Virus record (IMG/VR): IMGVR_UViG_3300050821_002495
Span: 1 to 41,194 of that record
Length of the DNA: 41,194 bases
From: a virus
Direction: 5' to 3' (one strand)
Part shown: positions 30,856 to 38,032 of the stretch, piece by piece
Layout: each line of letters begins with the position of its first letter
Position numbering within the stretch: position 1 is the stretch's first letter
Program-made: the position numbers and the translations under genes
The notes under the pieces: generated by a model
Databases searched by the model: none
What the model was told of the DNA's origin: nothing
What the model saw: only the letters and a program-made list of their open reading frames with translations

Positions 30856-31487
30856 TGGACGGTCAGAAACATCTGCTTGTTCTAGCTGTCCGCCACGGCC
30901 AGACAATCCTTAACGCTAAAGATGCTTTCAGGGGACCGATAGATGCGCCTTTGGACGCACAGGGTTTTAGAGATGCTAACGAAGTAGCTCACTATCTAGA
31001 ATCAGAACCAGTTTCCGCTATATTCCATTCTGATAAAAAAAGAACTCGCGCTACTGCCGAAACTATCGCCCGTCTAAAAAAAATGGAAGTTTACCCAAAC
31101 CCGAATTTAGCGGCTTGGAATGTAGGGGACCTTGGCGGTCAACCTAAAGATGAAGAGAATACTGAGTTAGTACACTGGCATGTAGAACACCCAGATGTAC
31201 CGCTTCCTGGTGGCGAATCGTTAAATCAGTTTAAAGCTCGTATCCACCCGCTAATTATAGATGCTACAGACCTAGCGATGAAAACCGGTTTACCGGTAGT
31301 ACTAGTAGTACACTCCAGCGTAATACATGAAATCGGCAATATGATTGGCGGCCATCACGAATACACCCTTGTCGAACCCGGTGGCGTAGCGGCTATTTAT
31401 ATACAAGATGGTAAACTCGACGCCTGTCCTATATTCAAGGCAAGACCTGAAAGCAAGTCCCGCCGTCGCGCCGATATAATGACTTAG
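30855..31487 (+). CDS. Histidine phosphatase superfamily protein (210 aa)
   Basis: Phosphoglycerate-mutase-like fold. AVRHGQTILNAKD holds the RHG signature (R13, H14 as phospho-acceptor). FRGPIDAPLDAQGFRDANEV, SDKKRTRATAET (R63) and PGGESLNQFKARI (E121) are in family order, and LVVHSSVIHEIGNMIGG holds the second His (H153). All catalytic residues are present, so it is probably active on a phosphorylated substrate that cannot be predicted. Coupled by TAATG to the gene before it. Unusual as cargo between head and tail genes. Confidence 0.88.
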   Translation: MDGQKHLLVLAVRHGQTILNAKDAFRGPIDAPLDAQGFRDANEVAHYLESEPVSAIFHSDKKRTRATAETIARLKKMEVYPNPNLAAWNVGDLGGQPKDEENTELVHWHVEHPDVPLPGGESLNQFKARIHPLIIDATDLAMKTGLPVVLVVHSSVIHEIGNMIGGHHEYTLVEPGGVAAIYIQDGKLDACPIFKARPESKSRRRADIMT

Positions 31488-31556
31488 TTGTAAAACCTCT
31501 CAAGTTCTTACCCGTTAAAAGGTACCGTTTTTCAAATCTAATTAAAGGATAAACTC

Positions 31557-32255
31557 GTGTCAAATTCTGATACCATCTTTGCATTACAGGGACTAGGCGT
31601 TGCTACTCCCCCTCGAAATCAGCTAGCTACCCTGACTGCTTTAGGTACTGGCGAAACTCTACTTACTATGGGTTCTGATGCCGGTACTAACGTAACCGCG
31701 TTTCTTCCGTTTCCCGGACAGTCGGATATAGTGGGGTCTTCTAGTCCCGCAGACGTTAATGCTAACGCCGCGATTCTTCTAGATAATACGGGCGGAAAAA
31801 CATCGTCTAATCGTGGAGCTAGTCGTCCATATTTTAATACACTAAGTTTTGACGGTCGAGCCTTTCGAGTACGAGTGCAGGGTCGTTTTGTTTCCAGTGC
31901 GGCTGCTAATACCTTAACTCTAAAGTTTTATCAAAACACTAAAGCTGCTGGTCCGGTCACTGCTGGCGCAGGTTTATTTGCTACAGTAGCTATCGGCGCT
32001 GCCGCTTTAGGTTCTGTCAGTGGAAACTTCATCGCAGAAGCCGCTGGTGAATGGGATTCCGTTAGCGCCAAGATGCAGGGAGCAGAAGCTTGGGGAGCTG
32101 CCGCCGGATTCTACGCTGCTAGGGCTGTAGGTCAGTCCACACCTTTTGCGGTGGCTGCCCCTCTTAGTAACTCCCTTATGTTCATTTCTGCTACCTTCGG
32201 CGCGGGCGCTGCTAACGCAATCACACCCGTCGAGATAAGTTTTGAGGATATTTAA
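31557..32255 (+). CDS. Jelly-roll-like virion protein, paralogue of the 4947 product (232 aa)
   Basis: GTG start with AAAGGATAAACTC upstream. Ala/Gly/Ser/Thr-rich beta protein. GRAFRVRVQGRFVSSAAANT with LTLKFYQ and the closing SLMFISATFGAGAANAITPV then EISFEDI parallel the 4947 product in order and spacing. Probably a head-decoration or fibre protein; which of the two is in the virion cannot be told. Confidence 0.62.
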   Translation: MSNSDTIFALQGLGVATPPRNQLATLTALGTGETLLTMGSDAGTNVTAFLPFPGQSDIVGSSSPADVNANAAILLDNTGGKTSSNRGASRPYFNTLSFDGRAFRVRVQGRFVSSAAANTLTLKFYQNTKAAGPVTAGAGLFATVAIGAAALGSVSGNFIAEAAGEWDSVSAKMQGAEAWGAAAGFYAARAVGQSTPFAVAAPLSNSLMFISATFGAGAANAITPVEISFEDI

Positions 32256-32285
32256 AATCACAAATTTTGCGCGAAAGGCAAAACG

Positions 32286-32963
32286 ATGCATGAAGTATTA
32301 CCCGTTCCAACAGAAGTGTTGGACCAACGCAACACCCGTCTTCATTGGAAGGAATGTTGCAGTTGTTTTAATGTAAAACCATTCGGCCAGTTTAGAACTG
32401 ATTCCAGCTTCCGTGAGGGAGTAAGGGACCAGTGCTACGAATGCGAGTCTACCCCTCGATTATCCACAATTGAACACACTCACAGGCTTCGGGAGAACAC
32501 GTACTCTTCTGAAGCCGTGCGTGCTCAAAGATGGGGTAAGGACCAACTCGACTGTATAGACGAAGAAGCCCGTCAAGGTAGATATAGGTATTCGTCTGAA
32601 ATATACGGGTTTTTGAAAGATGAAATTCCTAGTCTATACTTTACAGATGGCAATTTTATCGGCGATGTGTCCATTTACCGGACATATGGCTGCCCGCAAC
32701 CGCAACTAGAAGGTAGAACATTCCAGTACCTTTTTTACATGCCTTTAGGCTGGATGCGTGAATACTCTATTTACGAGTTTGACCATAGGGATGTACCGGT
32801 CAGGGAAAAAGAGCGAGGTTGGAGAACCGTTTTATTGCGGTTTATAAAAACCCGATTACTGAGTGAATCACGAGTTAATAATACTTTTGGAGAACCTTAC
32901 GGACCCGGTTCTATACACTACCAGAGACAACTTTGGCGGTGGAGAAACAATAAGTCCGATTAA
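32286..32963 (+). CDS. Protein with N-terminal treble-clef zinc module (225 aa)
   Basis: Residues about 22-55 read KECCSCFNVKPFGQFRTDSS then QCYECESTPR, a C-x2-C ... C-x2-C module with the F..F aromatic pattern that also occurs twice in the Endonuclease VII protein at 36304. The remaining 170 residues (YLFYMPLGWMREYSIYEFDH) are aromatic-rich with no nuclease motif. AAAGG precedes the ATG. Possibly a DNA-binding or virion-assembly factor. Confidence 0.6.
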   Translation: MHEVLPVPTEVLDQRNTRLHWKECCSCFNVKPFGQFRTDSSFREGVRDQCYECESTPRLSTIEHTHRLRENTYSSEAVRAQRWGKDQLDCIDEEARQGRYRYSSEIYGFLKDEIPSLYFTDGNFIGDVSIYRTYGCPQPQLEGRTFQYLFYMPLGWMREYSIYEFDHRDVPVREKERGWRTVLLRFIKTRLLSESRVNNTFGEPYGPGSIHYQRQLWRWRNNKSD

Positions 32964-33000
32964 ATCCCGCGCCATTCGGATTAATGGCAGGAGAATGAAC
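32962..33000 (+). promoter_or_regulatory. Conserved leader with CGGATT-loop stem, second copy
   Basis: GCCATT-CGGATT-AATGGC (32971-32988) is directly followed by AGGAG. Upstream AATCC (32963-32967) can pair with loop GGATT. Same architecture as 26178-26221 with a fully compensated stem. Confidence 0.6.
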
Positions 33001-33531
33001 ATGTTTGAAAATGAAGAATCAGAAGTAAAGGGAGTACTAGGCGGAAAACCCGCGCCTAAGAACTCCAAAGTAGAAATGTCTTTAGGCGAACTCGAAGGTC
33101 TGATTAGTAAGATTACCGAACAGTCGGATAAGAAACTGGAAGTTTTCGCCAAGATGCTTTCAGAAGCTTTACTTGAGTCGCGGAAACCTTACGTTTCTGA
33201 AGCTCAGAAGCAAAACGAATCGAGCATGCGCGAGTCCATGAAGACTCAGCGTGAACGGATTATGGCGGATATTCGCGCCAGCCAGGACGTTTGCCCGCAT
33301 CTTCAAGGTTCTAATGCTCTTAGTGAGATGTCTGGTCAGTTAACTTCGATTATTCATCACAGGTTGGATACCGGTCAAGTTATAGGTATTTGTACTAACT
33401 GCCAGCGTTTGTTTAGACCCGGCGACCCGGATTATCTACAGCAGATGAAGCGTAAGAGTGGAAACAAGATTTCCTCTGCTGGAGTCCGGTTTTTCCTTGA
33501 CCCCCGAGCAGTAGCCGCAGCGGGTATCTAA
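33001..33531 (+). CDS. Hypothetical protein with C-terminal zinc site (176 aa)
   Basis: AGGAG lies 7 nt before the ATG at 33001; an in-frame ATG at 32995 is too close to it. The N-terminal half is helical and charged (SLGELEGLISKITEQSDKKL). The C-terminal half has CPHLQGSNAL ... ITSIIHHRLDTGQVIGICTN with CQRLF, a possible C/H-based metal site. Common next to head-tail genes in related phages, role unknown. Confidence 0.62.
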   Translation: MFENEESEVKGVLGGKPAPKNSKVEMSLGELEGLISKITEQSDKKLEVFAKMLSEALLESRKPYVSEAQKQNESSMRESMKTQRERIMADIRASQDVCPHLQGSNALSEMSGQLTSIIHHRLDTGQVIGICTNCQRLFRPGDPDYLQQMKRKSGNKISSAGVRFFLDPRAVAAAGI

Positions 33532-33532
33532 A

Positions 33533-33547
33533 GTCCGGAAACTGAAC
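33533..33547 (+). repeat. 15-bp repeat variant GTCCGGAAACTGAAC (intergenic)
   Basis: One nt after a stop codon, and one nt before the ATG of a GIY-YIG gene. It occupies the whole intergenic gap, so the endonuclease has no ordinary ribosome binding site apart from GGAAA in the repeat. Confidence 0.75.
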
Positions 33548-33548
33548 A

Positions 33549-34280
33549 ATGTTTAAAATATATCTGGTTCATAATCTGGTTAACGGTAAAGTTTATATAG
33601 GTAAGACTTCTCTAACTATTGCCGAACGTTGGGCAGAACATTTAAAAAGAGTGAAGAATGGTTCGAGTTTTTACTTCCACAACGCTATCCGAAAACATGG
33701 GCCAGATATGTTTAAACTTAGAGAAATCGACCTGTTAGAAACCGAAGATTCAGCTAACAAGCGCGAAATTTACTGGATAACGGAGATTTTTAAATCCCAT
33801 TGTCCGGAAAATGGATACAATCTTACTCTCGGTGGAGATGGAGTTAGCCCCAACGAAAACACCAAAAACAAAATTCGTAACTCCAAAAAAGGTCATAAAT
33901 CTTATAACTACATTCACAACATGACCGAAGAAACTCTTAGAGAGTTATTTGATAAACAAAACTTAAATATCACTCAGATATCCGAAATATTTGGTTGCGC
34001 GATTTCCACTGTTTGGTCTAGATTAAAACTTTTGGGTTTAGATACACATAAAAACACTTATACTAGAAAAAGAACGTTTCCCGGAAGAGTGCTGTCTGAA
34101 GAACATAAAACAAAATTGAGTGCGGCTTTTAAAGGCGAAAAACACCCTTTTTTTGGTAAACATCATTCTGAAGAAGCTAAACAAAAAATGCGAGTCGCTA
34201 AACTAGGAAAACATCTATCGGAAGAACATAAAAAACATATAGGTGAATCTCTATTACAGAGAGCAAATGCCGTCAACTAA
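33549..34280 (+). CDS. GIY-YIG homing endonuclease with HTH and NUMOD3 modules (243 aa)
   Basis: MFKIYLVHNLVNGKVYIGKT begins the catalytic domain (IY at 4-5, YIG at 16-18), with AERWAEHL (R27), NAIRKHGPDMF and GYNLTLGGDGVS. Residues about 126-164 (TEETLRELFDKQNLNITQIS ... ISTVWSRLKLLGL) form a helix-turn-helix absent from its relative at 22244. The end has two NUMOD3-like repeats (SEEHKTKLSAAFKGEKHPFF, SEEHKKHIGESL). Its last 14 nt overlap the next structural gene. Confidence 0.9.
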   Translation: MFKIYLVHNLVNGKVYIGKTSLTIAERWAEHLKRVKNGSSFYFHNAIRKHGPDMFKLREIDLLETEDSANKREIYWITEIFKSHCPENGYNLTLGGDGVSPNENTKNKIRNSKKGHKSYNYIHNMTEETLRELFDKQNLNITQISEIFGCAISTVWSRLKLLGLDTHKNTYTRKRTFPGRVLSEEHKTKLSAAFKGEKHPFFGKHHSEEAKQKMRVAKLGKHLSEEHKKHIGESLLQRANAVN

Positions 34281-34992
34281 TACTTTACTAAGAGCTGTGA
34301 ATTTAAGTTCGGCATTTTGCAACTTGAGACCGCTAACCGGAATAGGCGGGTTCATTGACGAACCGGCGTTCTCTATAGGAGATTGGTGTCGCCAATTTAT
34401 TTTAGGCCCGCCGTTCTCTTGGAGATGGAATCGTACTTTTGTTCAGTTTGCTCTATCTCCTGGGGTACAAGACTATCCGCAGAATCTCCCACTATTTGGC
34501 TGGATGGAAAAAACCACTATTTTTGATAGCACAGTGAATCCGAGTGTTACTAAAGAATTAAACGTAAAGCTGAATTTAGGAGAAAGTTCCGTCATTGAAT
34601 CTCCGGTAGAAGTTTCTCCTCGACTAGATGATGATAATGGAAATATAACGTTCCGTTTCATGCCGGTACCCGATAAAGCGTACACAGCGGTAGTTACCTA
34701 TCAGATGGCCGCTCCTATATTTAAAAGTATTAACGATACTTGGGCACCTATTCCGGACTATCTTTCGTATCTTACTAACCAAGGATTCCTAGCTAAATCT
34801 TACGAGTTCATTAATGATGAACGTTGGGGTCCAGCTATGCAGTTATTTGTCCGTCAAGTCATAGCGGCTAATCAAGGTCTTTCAGATTCTGAGGTTAATA
34901 TCTTTCTAGGCGAGAGACTCGATAGCGCTCGCCAACAGCAAAACGTACTTGGTAATAATCAATCTGCCCGACAGGGTAGAGGAGCCTTCTAA
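34267..34992 (+). CDS. Head-tail connector-like protein (241 aa)
   Basis: ATG at 34267 with AGAGAG upstream, inside the end of the endonuclease gene. FCNLRPLTGIGGFIDEPAFS, IGDWCRQFILGPPFSWRWNR and a C-terminal helical part (YLTNQGFLAKSYEFINDERW) share a plan with the next protein (EPALTIANDVMQRFL ... WKFNR ... EYGYLFRQGFIALCKENAGS). This fits connector/adaptor proteins that form rings below the portal. Confidence 0.65.
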   Translation: MPSTNTLLRAVNLSSAFCNLRPLTGIGGFIDEPAFSIGDWCRQFILGPPFSWRWNRTFVQFALSPGVQDYPQNLPLFGWMEKTTIFDSTVNPSVTKELNVKLNLGESSVIESPVEVSPRLDDDNGNITFRFMPVPDKAYTAVVTYQMAAPIFKSINDTWAPIPDYLSYLTNQGFLAKSYEFINDERWGPAMQLFVRQVIAANQGLSDSEVNIFLGERLDSARQQQNVLGNNQSARQGRGAF

Positions 34993-36272
34993 TCGCTACT
35001 ACTATAAATCTTCAGCAAATAATTACAAGTGCTCGCGCTTATCCTGAATTAACAGTAGTATTGGGTACAAGCGGTTGGGAACGGGAACCCGCATTAACTA
35101 TCGCTAATGATGTAATGCAGCGGTTTCTAAGCAATCAACTCGACTGGAAATTTAACCGGTCGAACGTACCGCCTTTTCTGACCGTAGCTCTCCAACAAGA
35201 TTACGTAATGAATGTAGTAGACCTTTCGTGGTTAGAACAAATGTGGCGGGTTGATATTAATAATAATCAAAACCCACAAGGTCCTAAACCGATTTTTGCT
35301 ATGGAAGCGGTCAGAGATTTACAGCAGACGGCTTATCAGGCTACTCCTTTTAATTGTTCGTGGGTACCTAATTACTTGGCCGTCATGGGTGTATGGCAAG
35401 CTAATACACTTTATCAATCCGGATATGGACAGGCGCAAACCCCTGCTTCGCCACTTCAGCAGTTTAGAGATGTTAACGGAAACATACTTTTTATAGACAG
35501 CGGTTCACTCGGCTTAAATATTAGCAGTCCCGGCGTATCCGGTAGCGGAGGTTCTGTACCTCTACCCCCTGGAAACCCGTATGGTATTAGTGGGTCTATC
35601 CAACCATCTCTCCCGCCTAATTCGTGGGCAGCTATAAGTTCCGTGTCTATTTCCGGTAACATAGCTACATACATCGCTAATAACAATTTCATAGCCGGAC
35701 AAAGCGTTACAGTTAATGGTATTCGTGGAAACGGTTCGGTTTTTAATGTTATTAACCAACCTATTACTAGTGCTACTCCTACTCAATTTCAAGTAGCTAT
35801 CAATAATGGCAACATGACATTACCCTCTGTTTCTGAAACCGCTAGTGCAGGTCTAAACGTAATCGACGGCACTGTTCGTTGGACTGTTGCTAACCCTAAT
35901 GGAGTAGCAATGCGAGTAGCACCTTTACCAGCGTTTTCCGGCATTACTTGGCTGTTATTTCCAGTTTATCAGCGCAAACCGCCCATACTTACTTCTCTAC
36001 AACAACTGATATCCCCTATTCCGGATGAATATGGATATCTTTTTCGTCAGGGGTTTATCGCACTTTGTAAAGAGAACGCAGGGTCTAAAGACTCGCGAGA
36101 TGCTTATTTAAAATGGGAAGAAATGATTATGAACGCTCTGCGGTCAGGAGACCGGGAACGCGAGCAAGCGAGTTTCTATCCGACCGAAGGTTTAGTTAGT
36201 GGTAGTAGTGGTGGTTATTACCAAGGCATACCCATCGGGCCGGGTTTCCCATATAGTCCTTATCCTTTCTAA
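34992..36272 (+). CDS. Connector/tail adaptor-like protein, apparent AUC start (426 aa)
   Basis: The conserved-looking N-terminus (I/M)ATTINLQQIITSARAYP begins at ATC (34992), overlapping the previous TAA as TAATC, with AGAGGAG 7 nt upstream. The first ordinary start, TTG at 35061, would remove this part. Shares EPALTIANDV ... WKFNRSNVPPF and EYGYLFRQGFIALCKENAGS with the preceding connector-like protein. A beta-rich insert (about residues 150-310; NSWAAISSVSISGNIATYIA) is probably an added surface domain. Confidence 0.65.
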   Translation: MATTINLQQIITSARAYPELTVVLGTSGWEREPALTIANDVMQRFLSNQLDWKFNRSNVPPFLTVALQQDYVMNVVDLSWLEQMWRVDINNNQNPQGPKPIFAMEAVRDLQQTAYQATPFNCSWVPNYLAVMGVWQANTLYQSGYGQAQTPASPLQQFRDVNGNILFIDSGSLGLNISSPGVSGSGGSVPLPPGNPYGISGSIQPSLPPNSWAAISSVSISGNIATYIANNNFIAGQSVTVNGIRGNGSVFNVINQPITSATPTQFQVAINNGNMTLPSVSETASAGLNVIDGTVRWTVANPNGVAMRVAPLPAFSGITWLLFPVYQRKPPILTSLQQLISPIPDEYGYLFRQGFIALCKENAGSKDSRDAYLKWEEMIMNALRSGDREREQASFYPTEGLVSGSSGGYYQGIPIGPGFPYSPYPF

Positions 36273-36303
36273 CCCTTTTATTTTCAGTAACTTACAGACA
36301 AAA

Positions 36304-36957
36304 ATGAACCGTATAGAAAAAGAAAAACAAATAATCTCAAATCTGAAGTTTTGTATTAGTTGTGAAATTTCTAAACCCATCAATATGTTTAGTATTAATA
36401 ATACTACTTGGGATAGCGTTCTCTATCAATGTAAACAATGCCGAAGAGAATATGAACGGTCAAAATGGGTGATGAGCGATAAAACTAAAAAGTTTAGACT
36501 AAACCAAGAAATGCAAGTTATGCTGGGAATGAAAACTTGTACTTGTTGCGGACAACCAAAACCTTTGAATATGTTTCATAATAACAGGGATAAATGGGAT
36601 GGATTAGTAGATGCTTGTAAACCCTGTAACAGATTAAAAGTTAACAAGTGGCGCAAGGATTTTCCTGAAAAAGCTAAAAACGCAGATATCAAAAAGAACT
36701 ACGGTATTACACTATCTGACAAACTTAACATGCTCGAATCTCAAGGTCGAGTTTGTGCCGCCTGTGGCACCGACCAACCCGGTGGTAAATACAACGAGTG
36801 GCATATAGACCATAATCACGCTACAGGAAAAGTAAGAGAACTTCTTTGCGCCGACTGCAATATGGCTCTCGGGGTTGTAAGAGAAAGCATCCCTCGTTTA
36901 GAAGGACTTGTCCGGTATATGAACAAACACACTCAAGCGGCGGTGGTTTATTCCTAA
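36304..36957 (+). CDS. Endonuclease VII-family HNH endonuclease with two zinc modules (217 aa)
   Basis: The C-terminal domain CAACGTDQPGGKYNEWHIDH with HATGKVRELLCADCNMALG has the Endonuclease VII metal cysteines (C151, C154, C182, C185) and catalytic H-x-D-H-N-H (H167-H172). The N-terminus holds two repeated C-x2-C modules (CISCEISKPINMFS ... CKQC, C17-C46; CTCCGQPKPLNMF ... CKPC, C79-C108). T4 Endonuclease VII resolves Holliday junctions; here the insertion between structural genes suggests a free-standing homing endonuclease. ATG at 36304 has only a weak ribosome binding site; the frame extends upstream without a better start. Confidence 0.85.
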   Translation: MNRIEKEKQIISNLKFCISCEISKPINMFSINNTTWDSVLYQCKQCRREYERSKWVMSDKTKKFRLNQEMQVMLGMKTCTCCGQPKPLNMFHNNRDKWDGLVDACKPCNRLKVNKWRKDFPEKAKNADIKKNYGITLSDKLNMLESQGRVCAACGTDQPGGKYNEWHIDHNHATGKVRELLCADCNMALGVVRESIPRLEGLVRYMNKHTQAAVVYS

Positions 36958-38032
36958 GACCATAAGCGGAAATTTTCAGTTCCCAGACGGCACTCCAGCC
37001 GCCAATGCTATCTTGTATCTAAAATTATCTCAAGATGCTATAGCTACGGGTATTAGTCAAATAGCCCCTCGGGTTTTAGCGATTGGTCTAAATTCTCTTG
37101 GACAAATTCCTGCTGGTACTACTATCTATGCTAATGACGAATTGACGCCTAGTGGTACGGTTTACATAGCGTCAGTCATAGCTCCGGGTGGAGGTTTAGT
37201 CTATGGACCCGAACTTCTTGCTCTTATTGGCACATCTCCCATTAATTTGAACAGTTTAATCCCAACCAATGTTGGAGGAATAGTGATTAGTTTTCCAAGT
37301 CCGGTTTTACAGAATCCATCGGCTCCGCAGACAATTACTGGTCAGTCTCTGACCTTAACTAACACTGCACCACTTTTTGTAAACAGTGCTCTTACTTTCG
37401 CCAATCTTATTTCTAATTCTCCGAGTCCTGCTCAGTCTGGAAATATTCGCCTAGCTAGTGCAGACGCTATTAGCTGGAGAAATATTGGCGGTACCGGAGA
37501 CTTAAGTCTCAGTAAAAATAATTTAGACCAGTTAGTATGGCCTACTGGATTTATAATCGCTAACACCATTATTAATAGCGGCGGCATAATAAGCAATTAC
37601 GCAGGTGTAAATACTGTAGCAAACGGGGTACCGAGCGAGGTAGCTGCCGTAAATCTGACTGCTCAAACTGCCGCTATTGCTACTACTACTTTATTTTTTT
37701 TAACCCCTTTATTTGTAGCTTCTGGTCAATACCGACTATCCTGGAACGCCAAGGTAACAACCGCCGCAGGCACTAGTTCTACTCTCGGCGCGTTAACTAT
37801 AGTATACACAGACCCCGATGGAGTAGTACAAACCATTACGGCGGCTGCCCTGTCTCACGCAGGAGCAGTAGAAACAACGGATACCGGTAACTCGACTACT
37901 ACAGTTTTACTCGGCATTCCTATACTAATGAACTGTAAGGTTAGTACTTCAATAACATATGCTTTCGCGTACGCTAGTAACGCCGCCGCAGCGATGAACT
38001 ATAATCTAAATCTTCTCTTAGAGAGAATCTAA
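36950..38032 (+). CDS. Tail fibre-like protein, start codon unclear (about 360 aa)
   Basis: The N-terminal block PKTISGNFQFPDGTPAANAI then LYLKLSQDA is typical of phage fibre-base modules and lies before the first ordinary start (TTG 37013). ATT at 36950 (giving MPKTISGNF) or ATA at 36962 are the only start-like codons; the adjacent Endonuclease VII insertion may have removed the original start. The C-terminal 130 residues (VNLTAQTAAIATTTLFFLTP, GQYRLSWNAKVTT) form a beta domain ending NLNLLLERI, as in trimeric tail fibres. Confidence 0.65.
   Translation: MPKTISGNFQFPDGTPAANAILYLKLSQDAIATGISQIAPRVLAIGLNSLGQIPAGTTIYANDELTPSGTVYIASVIAPGGGLVYGPELLALIGTSPINLNSLIPTNVGGIVISFPSPVLQNPSAPQTITGQSLTLTNTAPLFVNSALTFANLISNSPSPAQSGNIRLASADAISWRNIGGTGDLSLSKNNLDQLVWPTGFIIANTIINSGGIISNYAGVNTVANGVPSEVAAVNLTAQTAAIATTTLFFLTPLFVASGQYRLSWNAKVTTAAGTSSTLGALTIVYTDPDGVVQTITAAALSHAGAVETTDTGNSTTTVLLGIPILMNCKVSTSITYAFAYASNAAAAMNYNLNLLLERI

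Noticed and set aside
36199-36303. N-terminal extension of the Endonuclease VII frame
   Set aside because: It is the shadow of the end of the connector gene; residues before MNRIEKE are Val-rich noise.
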